From NCBI RefSeq assembly GCF_003337355.1, contig NZ_QPJW01000001.1, forward strand, positions 868,001 to 932,000: a stretch of 64,000 bases of DNA. Direction: 5' to 3'. Shown one piece after another: positions 26,010 to 35,647 of this stretch. Position numbers and translations under genes: made by a program. The notes under the pieces are model-generated. The model did no database searches, was not told the origin of the DNA, and worked only from the letters and a program-made list of their open reading frames with translations. Origin of the DNA: Fontibacillus phaseoli (GTDB lineage: Bacteria; Bacillota; Bacilli; Paenibacillales; Paenibacillaceae). Within the stretch, counting starts at the first letter, position 1. Every line of letters begins with the position of its first letter.

Positions 26010-27285
26010 AGACGGCACTTTTGCCGTTCCGGACCGGGAAAACCCGGTAATTCGCGGCTATATGCTGCTCGAAGGCAGCATGATAACCTATATCGGCGAA
26101 GAACGCCCCGAAGGGGTGGAGGGAGCCGAAACCTTTGATGGGAAAGGTCTGCTGTTTATGCCGGGCCTTGTAAATACGCATGGTCATGCTGCAATGTCTC
26201 TGCTTCGCGGTTACGGCGACGATATGGTACTCCAGACTTGGCTTCAGGAAAAAATGTGGCCGATGGAAGCAAAGTTTACCGGGGAGGACGTCTATTGGGG
26301 CACGGCATTGTCCGTTCTGGAGATGCTGAAAGGCGGAACGACCACGTTCCTGGATATGTATGATCATATGGACCAGGTGGCTACCGTTGTCGAGCAATCG
26401 GGCATTCGCGCCGTGCTGACGCGCGGCGTCATCGGCTTGTGCCCGCCGGAAGTCCAAAAACACAAGCTGGACGAAGCGATGGTTTTCGCCCGAAATTGGC
26501 ATGGCAAGGCGGATGGACGGATTACGACGATGATGTCGCCGCATTCCCCCTATACTTGTCCACCGGATTACATCGAACGAATCGTCCAGGCCGCCCATGA
26601 TCTGGATCTTCCGCTGCATACGCATATGTCCGAGACTCGGGCCGAGGTTGAGCAGAACGTTGCCGATTATGGCGTTCGCCCTGCCCAGCATCTCCTCAAT
26701 CTCGGATTGTTCAGCCGCCCGGCTTTGCTGGCGCATGCCGTCCATCTTACCGACGAGGAAATCGGTATTTTGGCGGCCCATCAGGTGGCCGTCTCCCATA
26801 ATCCGGGAAGCAACCTCAAATTGGCGAGCGGCGTAGCCCGCGTACCGGAGCTGCTTAAAGCCGGCGTAACCGTTTCGCTTGGCACGGATGGCGCAGCCAG
26901 CAATAACAACCTGGACATGTTTGAAGAGATTCGTCTGGCGGCGTTGATCCATAAAGGCGTATCGGGTGACCCGACGGCAATCCCGGCAAGGGAAGCCCTC
27001 AGAATGGGGACGGAGTATGGCGCTAAATCGCTCTTCCTTCAAGATACGGGCAAGCTTAGCGCAGGCATGAAGGCGGATTTTATCGCGGTCAATACGGAGC
27101 AGGCGCATTTCCTGCCGCGTACCGATTATATTTCTCATGCCGTATACTCGGCGGGTCCCAAGGACGTGGAGCACGTGTGGGTTAACGGCAAGCAGGTCGT
27201 CAAGCATGGAGCATGCCTGACCCTTGACGAAGAGAAAGTACGGTTTGAAGCACAGGCCGCTTTCGAGGGCTTGCTTGGCCGATAA
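25981..27285 (+). CDS. Amidohydrolase, 5'-methylthioadenosine/S-adenosylhomocysteine deaminase type
   Basis: A 434-residue metal-dependent hydrolase. The N-terminal HxH is in VNTHGHAAMSLLRG. Further metal ligands lie in LHTHMSET and LLAHAVHLTDEE, and the catalytic Asp in SLGTDGAASNNNLDMFEE. This pattern fits the MtaD/SsnA-like deaminases that act on methylthioadenosine or S-adenosylhomocysteine; exact substrate is not certain. GTG 25981 lies six bases after GGAGGAAAGG; an ATG at 25987 is the alternative. It overlaps the rex end by 29 bases. Confidence 0.88.
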   Translation: MSMTRKWLIKDGTFAVPDRENPVIRGYMLLEGSMITYIGEERPEGVEGAETFDGKGLLFMPGLVNTHGHAAMSLLRGYGDDMVLQTWLQEKMWPMEAKFTGEDVYWGTALSVLEMLKGGTTTFLDMYDHMDQVATVVEQSGIRAVLTRGVIGLCPPEVQKHKLDEAMVFARNWHGKADGRITTMMSPHSPYTCPPDYIERIVQAAHDLDLPLHTHMSETRAEVEQNVADYGVRPAQHLLNLGLFSRPALLAHAVHLTDEEIGILAAHQVAVSHNPGSNLKLASGVARVPELLKAGVTVSLGTDGAASNNNLDMFEEIRLAALIHKGVSGDPTAIPAREALRMGTEYGAKSLFLQDTGKLSAGMKADFIAVNTEQAHFLPRTDYISHAVYSAGPKDVEHVWVNGKQVVKHGACLTLDEEKVRFEAQAAFEGLLGR

Positions 27286-27345
27286 TACGTTGATCAGATA
27301 CATGACAGACCTGAATACGCCGGTATGGGGGAAAGGAAGAGAGGC

Positions 27346-27831
27346 TTGAGAAACAGAACCAAATGGATTCTGCTCTCCATTGTGATTTTGGTGCTCGTGC
27401 TCCTTGGCCTTCATCGCTTTTATCTGTATATCCATCAGGATATATGGAAGGGAGAGAAAGAAGCTATTCAACGGGCGGAGCAGGAAACCGGACTGGTGGG
27501 TGCCGGGAAGGTATGGAAGTCGGTTTGGGATGAGGTTGTCTGGGTCGTAGAAGGAAAAGATGCCGACGGTCAAGACGTCATGGTTTGGCTGCCGGTCGGA
27601 GGGCAAGCGCAGAGTAAGCCGCTGTCCGAAGGAGTATCGGAAAGTCAGATCCGGAAAATCATTCAGGATGATCTTCCCGGAATTTCCATTGTCAGACTTG
27701 TTCCGGGCATCTACAATCATGAACTGGTCTGGCAGCTTTTTTACAAAGAGAAGGCACATCATTACTACCGCTTTTTCCGGTTCAGCGACGGGAAACCGCT
27801 TGATGATGTCTTCACGTTGCCAAACCGGTAA
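27346..27831 (+). CDS. ypmB: YpmB-like membrane-anchored protein (DUF5590)
   Basis: About 161 residues. It starts with a basic tail and a single membrane anchor (WILLSIVILVLVLLGLHRF), then an extracytoplasmic domain of PepSY-like type (KGEKEAIQRAEQETGLVG; VWDEVVWVVEGKD). It matches the YpmB position between dinG and asnS. I take TTG 27346 with AAGGAAG upstream; ATG 27325 gives seven more residues but lacks an SD. Confidence 0.75.
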   Translation: MRNRTKWILLSIVILVLVLLGLHRFYLYIHQDIWKGEKEAIQRAEQETGLVGAGKVWKSVWDEVVWVVEGKDADGQDVMVWLPVGGQAQSKPLSEGVSESQIRKIIQDDLPGISIVRLVPGIYNHELVWQLFYKEKAHHYYRFFRFSDGKPLDDVFTLPNR

Positions 27832-27852
27832 ATACTGCGAAAAAATAATAAC

Positions 27853-27914
27853 AGCCTTAGGCTGAAGCGATAGAACTGAGAATCAGTTCGTACTTCTGCC
27901 AAGGCTATTTTTTT
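27853..27914 (+). terminator. Long-stem terminator after ypmB
   Basis: AGCCTT/AAGGCT, GGC/GCC, GAAG/CTTC and GAACTG/CAGTTC stack into a long interrupted stem followed by seven T residues. Confidence 0.85.
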
Positions 27915-28112
27915 ATAAAATTTAAAATAATTTTCACAACTATATTCGTTATAGTATATACGATGTGATATACTCTTCTTTGTAAGTATTTTATATATAA
28001 CCAATGCTCGTAAATTATATTTCAGGAGAATCCGAGTTTTTTTGAAATATTGATATATGTACTAAGAATGGGAATCAGAAGCTAAAAACTATACACCAAG
28101 GGGGACTTTTAC

Positions 28113-28646
28113 GTGAAATTGCGAGTTGGACCGATCGTTGCCAGTGTGGCCGTTTCCGCACTGTTGTTGTTCGGAGGATGGTTTGCCTATAAGCAATGGG
28201 CCGTTGAGAGCCCGTTTGAACATAAAGTGAACCAAATGGAAGGTGTAAAAAGCGTACAAACAGATATTACCCAGAAACAGGCCATAGTGAAACTCGATTT
28301 GGAACCGGGGACGGATTTCGGCAGTCTGGTGCGGCAAATCGAAACCGACGGCAGCAAATGGATCGGCAGTCGGGAATTGAAGCTGGTCGTGGAGGATCAT
28401 GCATCGCAAGAACTGAACGAGATGTGGAAGGAAGCCTTATTCCCGATTGCTCAGGCGATGGAGAATAAAGAATATACCGGTATTACCGATACGCTGGACA
28501 AGCTGAGCCAAAATGACAGCGGGCTGTCCGCCAAAGCGGAAATGGACGAGCGCAACGTATATATTACACTGACGGATGGAAAAGCGAGCAAGTTTGTAAT
28601 TTTGCCGCGGGTACCGCAAAGTATGGGGGTGTGGCCAAATGCGTAA
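28113..28646 (+). CDS. Membrane-anchored protein of unknown function
   Basis: A 177-residue protein with one N-terminal membrane helix (VASVAVSALLLFGGWFAYK) and a soluble outer domain of about 150 residues (VNQMEGVKSVQTDITQKQ...). The early outer part resembles the small sensory/heavy-metal-associated-like fold seen in other anchored Firmicute proteins, but no named family is recognised. It starts with GTG 28113 after AAGGGGGA. Its stop overlaps the start of the FtsH-like protease gene, so the two proteins probably work together. Confidence 0.7.
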   Translation: MKLRVGPIVASVAVSALLLFGGWFAYKQWAVESPFEHKVNQMEGVKSVQTDITQKQAIVKLDLEPGTDFGSLVRQIETDGSKWIGSRELKLVVEDHASQELNEMWKEALFPIAQAMENKEYTGITDTLDKLSQNDSGLSAKAEMDERNVYITLTDGKASKFVILPRVPQSMGVWPNA

Positions 28647-30141
28647 ACTGATAATTGAAATTGCCGCCGGATTTGTACCTGTCCTGTTAATTTTCTTGGC
28701 CTTTATCGGGTATAATATTATTCCATTGCTGGTCGGATTCATCATGCTTGGAGCCTTATTTGCCGCAGTCAAGATGCGGGGCGGCATCGTCGCGACGGCT
28801 TCTCAAGAACGAAAGAACAAAAAGATCGGCTCGGCCAAACTGACCTTCGATGAAATCGGTGGCCAGGACAGCGCCAAGCAGGAACTGCGCGAAGCACTCG
28901 ATTTTATGGTCCGTCATGAAGAAATCAAAAAATTCGGGATCCGCCCGATCAAGGGGATCTTGTTGACCGGGCCTCCGGGAACCGGGAAAACGCTAATGGC
29001 GAAGGCGGCTGCTCAGTATACGAATGCGGTGTTCGTTGCGGCATCCGGCAGTGAATTTGTTGAAATGTATGTCGGCGTCGGCGCCAGCCGGATCCGTGAT
29101 TTGTTCAAGGATGCGCGCACACGCGCTGCCAAGGAAAAGAAAGAGAACGCCGTTATCTTCATCGATGAGATCGATGTAGTCGGCGGAAAACGGGAAGGCG
29201 GACAACAGCGGGAGTATGATCAGACGCTGAACCAGCTTCTTACGGAAATGGACGGGATTTATACGTCCGAAACGCCTCGCATTCTGCTGATCGCGGCTAC
29301 CAACCGCAAAGAGATGCTCGATAGTGCGCTGCTTCGCCCGGGGAGATTCGACCGCCATATCCAAGTCGATCTTCCCGACAAGAAAGGACGCTGTCATATT
29401 CTCGAACTGCATGCGAAGAATAAGCCGCTCGCTGGGGAAGTCAATTTGGAAAAAGTGGCCGAGGAATCGTACGGCTTCTCGGGCGCCCAGCTTGAGAGCG
29501 TCATGAACGAAGCGGCGATCTACGCCATGCGGGATCAGCTCAGCGAGATCAGCCAGCATCATCTGTCGATGGCGATCGACAAAGTCATGATGGGCGAAAA
29601 GACGGACCGGCAATCGACCGAAGAAGAGAAACGCCGCGTTGCCGTCCACGAGCTGGGACATGCGGTGGCAGCGGAAGTGGTCGCCCCGGGCAGCGTCAAT
29701 CAGGTGGCGCTCAGTCCGCGCGGCAGAGCGCTAGGCTATGTACGGCATAATCCGCAGGAAGAGAAATACTTGTATACCAAGCAGTATCTCGAAGGACAGA
29801 TCATGATCGCTTTGGCGGGGGCGGCGGCGGAAGAAATTTATTACGGAGGCCGCAGTACGGGGTCAAGCAACGACTTCGAGCAAGCTCTGAACCTTGTTCA
29901 GACCATGATGACATCGGGCCTTACTTCGCTTGGCATTATCAATATGGATATGGTCACTAAAGAGGTGCTGATGAACGAGAACTCCAGAATTTTGGACGAT
30001 CTCGCAGCCCGGACAAAGCAATTGCTCGTCGACAATGCGATGGTATTCGACCAGTCCCTGGAGATTCTGCTTAGGGAAGAACGCCTCTCCGGAGACCAAT
30101 TCCGTTGTCAATTTCGTGACAGCTTAACTTTACCGGCATAA
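28639..30141 (+). CDS. FtsH-like membrane AAA+ zinc protease, short form
   Basis: A 500-residue protein. Two close N-terminal membrane helices (about residues 8-45) replace the usual FtsH pair separated by a periplasmic domain of about 75 residues. The AAA+ module follows with Walker A GPPGTGKT near residue 113, Walker B AVIFIDEIDVVGG and the R-finger region ALLRPGRFDRH. The M41 protease site HELGH is near residue 337, with the third zinc ligand probably Asp in STGSSNDFEQAL. All catalytic elements seem present. It is coupled to the anchored protein upstream, which may stand in for the missing outer domain. Confidence 0.87.
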   Translation: MRKLIIEIAAGFVPVLLIFLAFIGYNIIPLLVGFIMLGALFAAVKMRGGIVATASQERKNKKIGSAKLTFDEIGGQDSAKQELREALDFMVRHEEIKKFGIRPIKGILLTGPPGTGKTLMAKAAAQYTNAVFVAASGSEFVEMYVGVGASRIRDLFKDARTRAAKEKKENAVIFIDEIDVVGGKREGGQQREYDQTLNQLLTEMDGIYTSETPRILLIAATNRKEMLDSALLRPGRFDRHIQVDLPDKKGRCHILELHAKNKPLAGEVNLEKVAEESYGFSGAQLESVMNEAAIYAMRDQLSEISQHHLSMAIDKVMMGEKTDRQSTEEEKRRVAVHELGHAVAAEVVAPGSVNQVALSPRGRALGYVRHNPQEEKYLYTKQYLEGQIMIALAGAAAEEIYYGGRSTGSSNDFEQALNLVQTMMTSGLTSLGIINMDMVTKEVLMNENSRILDDLAARTKQLLVDNAMVFDQSLEILLREERLSGDQFRCQFRDSLTLPA

Positions 30142-30166
30142 TTCTTTATGCCGGTTATTTTTTTTT
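30132..30166 (+). terminator. Terminator overlapping the FtsH-like stop codon
   Basis: ACCGGCATAA and TTATGCCGGT are perfect arms around TTCT, followed by A and a T run. The left arm includes the TAA stop codon. Confidence 0.85.
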
Positions 30167-30278
30167 ACTTTTTGCTCGTGCTAAGATATTATTATATGTT
30201 GGGTATAAATTGATGTATTATTCGACATCAGGGGTACAATATTATGGAGAGACCATGAAAGGATGGAGCGAGAGAACC

Positions 30279-31151
30279 ATGAACTTCAAAAGAATAGGCG
30301 TCATTGGTGGCGGCACGATGGGGCAAGGCATTAGCGAAATGCTGGCGGCCAAGGGACTCGATGTGCTACTCGTAGAAGAAACAACCGAAAAATTGAACTA
30401 TGCATACAGCATGATAGAAACAAGTCTGGACAAGCAGCTTGAGAAATGGGCGATTACCAAGGCGGAGAAGAAACTGATCTTATCCAAAATTCATAAAGTG
30501 ATTCATTTTGCCGAACTCGGAACCTGCGACATGGTGATTGAGACCATTTCGGAGGATTTGAATGCGAAAAAAGAAGTATTTAAACAGCTGGATCAGGTGT
30601 GTCCGAGCAACATTATTCTGGCGAGCAACACTTCGACGCTCAGCTTGACCGAAATCGCCGGATCGACGATGTATCCGGAACGCGTAATCGGCATGCATTT
30701 TATTTATCCGGTTGCCAAAATCAATCTGGTGGAAATTATCCGCGGGTTGAAAACCTCGAACGACACCTTTGAAGAAACAAAGCATTTTGTGGAAGAAGTT
30801 GTCGATAAACGCGGGATCATGGTTTACGAATCCCCGGGATTCGTGACATCCCGGATCATTTGCCTCATGATCAACGAAGCGCTGCACGTGCTTGGCGAGG
30901 GCGTGGCTACCGCCGAAGACATCGACGATGCGATGCGCATCGGCTATCAGTTCCAATACGGCCCGCTCGAAATGGCCGACCGCTTCGGTTTGGACTCCGT
31001 TCTGGCAGCGCTGGAGCGCATGTTCCGTGAATTCGGCGAATTGAAATACCGACCTTCTTATGTATTGAAAAAAATGGTTCGCGCGGGTTCCCTTGGGGTG
31101 AAGACGGGCGAAGGATTTTTCAAATACGACAAGGATGGTGACCGGATATGA
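30279..31151 (+). CDS. 3-hydroxyacyl-CoA dehydrogenase family protein (Hbd-like)
   Basis: About 290 residues. The NAD-binding motif IGVIGGGTMGQGISEML opens the protein, and the active-site region shows ASNTSTLSLTEIA and VIGMHFIYPVAKINLVEII (His-Glu pair). The C-terminal dimer domain has GYQFQYGPLEMADRFGLD. This fits 3-hydroxybutyryl-CoA dehydrogenase, which interconverts acetoacetyl-CoA and hydroxybutyryl-CoA. Starts at 30255 or 30279 are possible; 30279 gives the standard N-terminus. The stop overlaps ackA. Confidence 0.88.
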   Translation: MNFKRIGVIGGGTMGQGISEMLAAKGLDVLLVEETTEKLNYAYSMIETSLDKQLEKWAITKAEKKLILSKIHKVIHFAELGTCDMVIETISEDLNAKKEVFKQLDQVCPSNIILASNTSTLSLTEIAGSTMYPERVIGMHFIYPVAKINLVEIIRGLKTSNDTFEETKHFVEEVVDKRGIMVYESPGFVTSRIICLMINEALHVLGEGVATAEDIDDAMRIGYQFQYGPLEMADRFGLDSVLAALERMFREFGELKYRPSYVLKKMVRAGSLGVKTGEGFFKYDKDGDRI

Positions 31152-32353
31152 AAATTTTAGTTATTAATGCGGGAAGCTCTTCCCTTAAATATCAGCTGTA
31201 CGATATGACCGACGAATCCGTATTGGCTAAAGGCCTGGTGGAGCGGATCGGCCTGGACTCCTCCATTTTGACGCATAAACCGACAGGCAAAGAGGAAGTA
31301 ACGGAAGTCAGCGACATTCTGGAACATACGACGGCGATTCGTAAAGTGCTTGAGAAACTGGTTGACAAGGAGCACGGGGTCCTGGAAACGATCGATGAGA
31401 TCGATGCCGTAGGGCACCGGGTCGTTCACGGGGGCGAAGCATTTAAAGGTTCGGCTTTGATTACCGGCGAAGTGAAATCCGAAATCCGCCGCTTGTTCGA
31501 TCTGGCGCCATTGCATAACCCGGCGTGCATGATGGGGATTCAGGCTGCCGAGGCGAACCTGCCGAACGTACCGCAAACCGTCGTGTTCGATACCGCGTTC
31601 CATCAGACCATGCCTGAAAAAGCATATTTGTATGCTATACCTAAGGTACTGTATAAAAAACACAAGGTTCGTCGTTACGGCTTCCACGGAACATCGCATG
31701 AATACGTGAGCAAGACTGCTGCCGAATATTTGGGCCGTCCGATCGAAGATTTGAAAATCATCACTTGCCATATCGGAAACGGCGCCAGCTTGACGGCAGT
31801 CATGGACGGTGTATCCGTCGATACTTCCATGGGGATGACGCCGCTGGAAGGCTTGATCATGGGCACGCGAAGCGGTGACCTGGATCCTGCCGTAGTTCCT
31901 TTTGTCATGAACAAGGAAGAACTTACGCTTAACGAAGTGAATTCCATGCTGAATAAGCATAGCGGACTTCTGGCCATTTCGGGCTCGAGCAGCGATATGC
32001 GCGATGTGACCGACGGTATGGAAGCGGGCGAACCGAATGCGACCCTGGCGTTTGAAATGTACGAGTACCGCCTTCGCAAATACATCGGCTCCTACGCTGC
32101 GGCGATGAACGGCGTGGACGTCATTGTTTTCACGGCAGGCGTGGGTGAGAACTCGGCGATCGTACGCGAGAAGGTTTGCGAAAACCTGACTTATCTGGGC
32201 GTCGAAATCGATAAAGATTTGAACAAAATCCGTTCGGGTGACCCGCGTAGAATTTCAACGCCTAACTCCAAGGTGGAGGTCTTGGTTGTTCCGACAAACG
32301 AAGAGCTTGTCATTGCCCGGGATACGTTGCGGATCGCCCAGGAAAAGAAGTAA
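31148..32353 (+). CDS. ackA: Acetate kinase
   Basis: A 401-residue enzyme of the acetate/butyrate kinase family. The signatures ILVINAGSSSLKYQLYDM (phosphate loop), AVGHRVVHGGE, HNP, GFHGTSHEYVS and TCHIGNGASLTAV, plus GVGENSAIVR, all fit AckA rather than butyrate kinase. It makes ATP and acetate from acetyl phosphate. ATGA overlap with the Hbd gene suggests coupled use of acyl-CoA carbon, perhaps in overflow or fermentative metabolism, with rex nearby. Confidence 0.95.
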   Translation: MKILVINAGSSSLKYQLYDMTDESVLAKGLVERIGLDSSILTHKPTGKEEVTEVSDILEHTTAIRKVLEKLVDKEHGVLETIDEIDAVGHRVVHGGEAFKGSALITGEVKSEIRRLFDLAPLHNPACMMGIQAAEANLPNVPQTVVFDTAFHQTMPEKAYLYAIPKVLYKKHKVRRYGFHGTSHEYVSKTAAEYLGRPIEDLKIITCHIGNGASLTAVMDGVSVDTSMGMTPLEGLIMGTRSGDLDPAVVPFVMNKEELTLNEVNSMLNKHSGLLAISGSSSDMRDVTDGMEAGEPNATLAFEMYEYRLRKYIGSYAAAMNGVDVIVFTAGVGENSAIVREKVCENLTYLGVEIDKDLNKIRSGDPRRISTPNSKVEVLVVPTNEELVIARDTLRIAQEKK

Positions 32354-32407
32354 TCTAGCGAAGTAAGATGATCTTATCTTAGGTAACTTTAGAGGAGAGA
32401 TAGAAAC

Positions 32408-33703
32408 ATGGCGATCAAAACAGTGATACGTCAAGTAAACGAACACGTCGGGGAAACCGTCGTTATCGGAAGCTGGCTGAACAACAAACGTTCCAGCGGG
32501 AAAATCCAGTTCCTCCAGCTACGGGACGGAACCGGCTATATTCAGGCGGTTGTCGTCAAAAGCGAAGTATCCGAAGACACCTGGAACAACGCCAAGAGCT
32601 TGACTCAGGAATCTTCGATGTATGTGACAGGCGTGATTCGCGAGGAACCACGCAGTCAATCGGGCTATGAAATGACCGTGACGGATCTCGAAATCCTCCA
32701 TTTGACCGAAAATTATCCTATTACGCCCAAGGAACATGGCGTCGACTTTTTGATGGACCACCGCCATTTGTGGCTCCGTTCTTCCAAACAGCGGGCGATC
32801 ATGGTCATTCGGGCTCAAATTATTTCTGCGATTCAGGACTTCTTTGATCAAAACGGCTTCACTCTGGTGGACCCGCCGATTTTGACACCGACTTCCGCCG
32901 AGGGCACAACGAACCTGTTCCACACGAAATATTTCGAAGAAGACGCCTATTTGACGCAAAGCGGTCAGCTATATATGGAAGCTGCGGCAATGGCTCTCGG
33001 TAAAGTCTATTCCTTCGGTCCGACGTTCCGTGCCGAGAAATCGAAAACACGCCGTCACTTGATCGAATTCTGGATGATCGAGCCGGAGATGGCCTTTACG
33101 GATCATGAAGAAAGCTTGAAGGTTCAAGAACAATTCATCGCCCATGTCGTTCAGTCAGTGCTTGCCAATTGCCGTACCGAGCTGGAAGCGGTAGGCCGCG
33201 ATGTTTCCAAATTGGAGAATATCAAGGCTCCATTCCCGCGCATCACATACGACGAAGCGATCGAATTCCTGAACAGCCAGGATTTCGATATTCCTTGGGG
33301 AGAAGACTTTGGTGCGCCGCATGAAACGGCAATTGCGGAACGCTATGACAAGCCGGTGTTTATTACCCACTATCCGGCCGGCATCAAAGCCTTCTACATG
33401 AAGCCGGATCCTAATCGTCCGGAAGTGGTGCTGTGTGCGGATATGATCGCACCGGAAGGCTACGGCGAAATTATCGGCGGCTCGCAGCGGATTGATGATC
33501 CGGAACTGATGGAAGCCCGTTTCAACGAACATAACCTGTCCATGGATACCTATCAATGGTACATGGATTTGCGGAAATACGGTTCGGTTCCTCATTCCGG
33601 CTTCGGCCTGGGATTGGAACGGACGGTGGCGTGGATCTGCGGACTGGACCATGTACGGGAGACGATACCGTTCCCGCGTACGCTGTACCGCCTGTATCCA
33701 TAA
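32408..33703 (+). CDS. asnS: Asparaginyl-tRNA synthetase
   Basis: A 431-residue class IIb synthetase. The OB-fold anticodon domain spans about 1-110 ([20 protein letters not shown]). The catalytic core shows motif 2 in [20 protein letters not shown] and motif 3 in [16 protein letters not shown]. The spacing matches AsnRS, and the B. subtilis order asnS-dnaD supports it. SD GAGGAGAG precedes ATG 32408. There is no T-box before it. Confidence 0.95.
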   Translation: MAIKTVIRQVNEHVGETVVIGSWLNNKRSSGKIQFLQLRDGTGYIQAVVVKSEVSEDTWNNAKSLTQESSMYVTGVIREEPRSQSGYEMTVTDLEILHLTENYPITPKEHGVDFLMDHRHLWLRSSKQRAIMVIRAQIISAIQDFFDQNGFTLVDPPILTPTSAEGTTNLFHTKYFEEDAYLTQSGQLYMEAAAMALGKVYSFGPTFRAEKSKTRRHLIEFWMIEPEMAFTDHEESLKVQEQFIAHVVQSVLANCRTELEAVGRDVSKLENIKAPFPRITYDEAIEFLNSQDFDIPWGEDFGAPHETAIAERYDKPVFITHYPAGIKAFYMKPDPNRPEVVLCADMIAPEGYGEIIGGSQRIDDPELMEARFNEHNLSMDTYQWYMDLRKYGSVPHSGFGLGLERTVAWICGLDHVRETIPFPRTLYRLYP

Positions 33704-33724
33704 GAAAGGTGAGTAGTTAATCGT

Positions 33725-34414
33725 ATGACCGAAAGCTGGAAAGTATGGGCCAAAGGGATTTCCTATGGGCTGGAGTCGGGTATGGTGAACGTACCCTATG
33801 CGCTGTTGGCTCACTATCGTAGTCTCCGATTGACCGATATGGAGGCCATGTTGCTCCTTCAATTGCTTGCGTTTCAGCAGGTCGAGCGCAATGATTTTCC
33901 AACCATAGATCAACTGGAGCGACGGATGGGAAGCGGTCCCGGCGAGTTGGCTGCGGTTATCCAGCGCTTGATGAAGGAGGGCTGGCTCAGCATCGACGAA
34001 GTCGAAGAGGAGTCAACCGGTGTTCATGCGGAGTTCTATAATCTGTCCGGGATGTACGTCAAGCTTGGCCAGCATCTGGCGGAGGAGCGTTCCGCCGTTA
34101 TCCAAGAGCAGAAGTTGGCGAAGGAATCCTCCGGGCAACTGCGCGGCGATCAAGAGCGAAATCTCTTCGTTATCTTTGAGAAAGAGTTCGCCCGTCCGCT
34201 ATCTCCGATGGAATGTGAAACGATTTCCGGCTGGGTGGACCAGGACGGTTACCCTGAGGAATTGATTTTGCTCGCGTTAAAGGAAGCGGTATTCGCCGGA
34301 AAAGTACATTTTCGCTATATCGACCGCATTTTGCTGGAATGGAGCCGTAACCGCGTGAAGACGGCGGAAGAAGCCAAGGCTTATACGCAGCGTTTCCGTA
34401 ACGGCGGGCGATGA
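33725..34414 (+). CDS. dnaD: DnaD-type replication initiation protein
   Basis: A 229-residue protein. The N-terminal winged-helix region includes VPYALLAHYRSLRLTDMEAM and NDFPTIDQLERRMG. The C-terminal DnaB_2-type domain has FEKEFARPLSPMECETISGW and the YIDRILLEWSRN motif that contributes to DNA binding. DnaD works with DnaB and DnaI in loading the replicative helicase in Bacillales. It directly follows asnS. Confidence 0.92.
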   Translation: MTESWKVWAKGISYGLESGMVNVPYALLAHYRSLRLTDMEAMLLLQLLAFQQVERNDFPTIDQLERRMGSGPGELAAVIQRLMKEGWLSIDEVEEESTGVHAEFYNLSGMYVKLGQHLAEERSAVIQEQKLAKESSGQLRGDQERNLFVIFEKEFARPLSPMECETISGWVDQDGYPEELILLALKEAVFAGKVHFRYIDRILLEWSRNRVKTAEEAKAYTQRFRNGGR

Positions 34415-34449
34415 GTCAATCGCAAGCGATTTGAAGTAACATATCCTTT

Positions 34450-34480
34450 AAAGACCTCCGAGGTAATCGGAGGTCTTTTT
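34450..34480 (+). terminator. Terminator after asnS-dnaD
   Basis: AAGACCTCCGA and TCGGAGGTCTT form a perfect 11-base stem around GGTAA, ending in five T residues. Confidence 0.9.
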
Positions 34481-34614
34481 GCTTATAAAACTCGATCGGC
34501 GGTCTTCGTTGGATAAAATCAACCGATACACTGATTCGACCGGCATACGCGCTAAAATGTTGCACAGGACTGACAACAGCTTGGATGCACTTTTTTTACA
34601 TGAAAGAAACAATA

Positions 34615-34645
34615 ATATCATATATAACATTCACAGATATGATAT
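34615..34645. repeat. Inverted repeat upstream of ATP-grasp gene
   Basis: ATATCATAT and ATATGATAT are 9-base inverted arms with 13 bases between. They lie 45-75 bases before the start codon and may be an operator. Confidence 0.3.
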
Positions 34646-34689
34646 GTTAAAAATGTGTAAATCTAGCATTCTGTGAAGGGGGCTTGACC

Positions 34690-35595
34690 GTGATAGGCTG
34701 GATTATCTACAAGCATTTACCCCAAGATGTAAAGCCCGAGACGTTTGAAATCAGACGCCTGGTGGATGAAGCGGTGCGGCAGGAAATCGATATTCGGGTG
34801 CTCGCTCCGGAACAATTCGAACTCATCGTTACGCGGGATGACCGCAAAAGCGTGATGGTTGACGGAGAGGTGCTGCAGCTTCCCGATTTCGTACTGCCGA
34901 GGATGGGGGCCGGCACCAATTACTTTGGACTTGCCCTGATTCGTCATCTGGAGCGGCTTGGCGTGCGAACCTTCAATTCCTCCCAAAGCATCGACACGGT
35001 TAAGGACAAATTGTATACACAGCAAATTTTGGCGGAGCACAACTTGCCCGTTCCCAAAACAATGTTGATCCGCTCCAAGGTGGATGTCAATCTGGTGGAA
35101 AAGCATCTCGGATTTCCTGTGGTAGTAAAGACGATCTCCGGCTCCCAGGGCAGCGGAGTGTTTCTGGCGGAGACCAAATCAAAATTCATCGATCTTCTGG
35201 AGATGATCAACGCTTATAAGGAAAATGCTACGATGATTTTGCAGGAATTCGTGGAGTCCAGCCGGGGTACGGATCTAAGAGTGCTAACGATCGGGGGCCG
35301 CGCGGTCGCCGCGATGAAGCGTAATTCCGGCAACGACAGCTTTAAAGCGAATTATTCGCGCGGAGGCACCGTGGAACCGTATGAAATCAATCCGGAAATG
35401 GAATGGCTGGCACTGGAGACATCCCGTCTATTGAACCTAGATATTGCGGGGATCGATTTGCTGTTTGACGGAGACCATTACAAAATTTGCGAGGCTAATT
35501 CTTCTCCTGGATTTGAAGGAATCGAGTCCTGCTGTAACGTGAATATCGCCGAGGAGATTTACAATTTTCTGAGAGTACGTCTGAATCGTTTTTAA
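34690..35595 (+). CDS. RimK-like ATP-grasp ligase
   Basis: About 301 residues with the ATP-grasp fold of the RimK/glutathione-synthase group: SIDTVKDKLYTQQILAEHNL, then VVVKTISGSQGSGVFLAETK (ATP loop), ILQEFVESSRGTDLRVLTIG and the metal site CEANSSPGFEGIE. Such enzymes join an acidic amino acid to a carboxyl acceptor; here the acceptor is unknown. GTG 34690 is eight bases after GAAGGGGG; a TTG at 34684 is too close. It is a single-gene unit between two terminators. Confidence 0.85.
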   Translation: MIGWIIYKHLPQDVKPETFEIRRLVDEAVRQEIDIRVLAPEQFELIVTRDDRKSVMVDGEVLQLPDFVLPRMGAGTNYFGLALIRHLERLGVRTFNSSQSIDTVKDKLYTQQILAEHNLPVPKTMLIRSKVDVNLVEKHLGFPVVVKTISGSQGSGVFLAETKSKFIDLLEMINAYKENATMILQEFVESSRGTDLRVLTIGGRAVAAMKRNSGNDSFKANYSRGGTVEPYEINPEMEWLALETSRLLNLDIAGIDLLFDGDHYKICEANSSPGFEGIESCCNVNIAEEIYNFLRVRLNRF

Positions 35596-35603
35596 GTTTG
35601 AAT

Positions 35604-35647
35604 AAAACCATTCCCATGATTCGTATGTCTCATGGGAATGGTTTTGT
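35604..35647 (+). terminator. Terminator after ATP-grasp gene
   Basis: AAAACCATTCCCATGA pairs with TCATGGGAATGGTTTT over its full 16 bases around an 10-base loop. The symmetric A and T runs make it usable in both directions. The following 230 bases up to 35883 hold no gene I can support. Confidence 0.88.

Noticed and set aside
25942-27762. 606-codon minus-strand frame antisense to the amidohydrolase and ypmB
   Set aside because: The plus-strand genes carry full family motifs; the frame is the usual shadow in GC-rich coding DNA.
32354-32407. T-box leader before asnS
   Set aside because: Only 54 bases separate ackA from asnS and no T-box or terminator/antiterminator elements are present.
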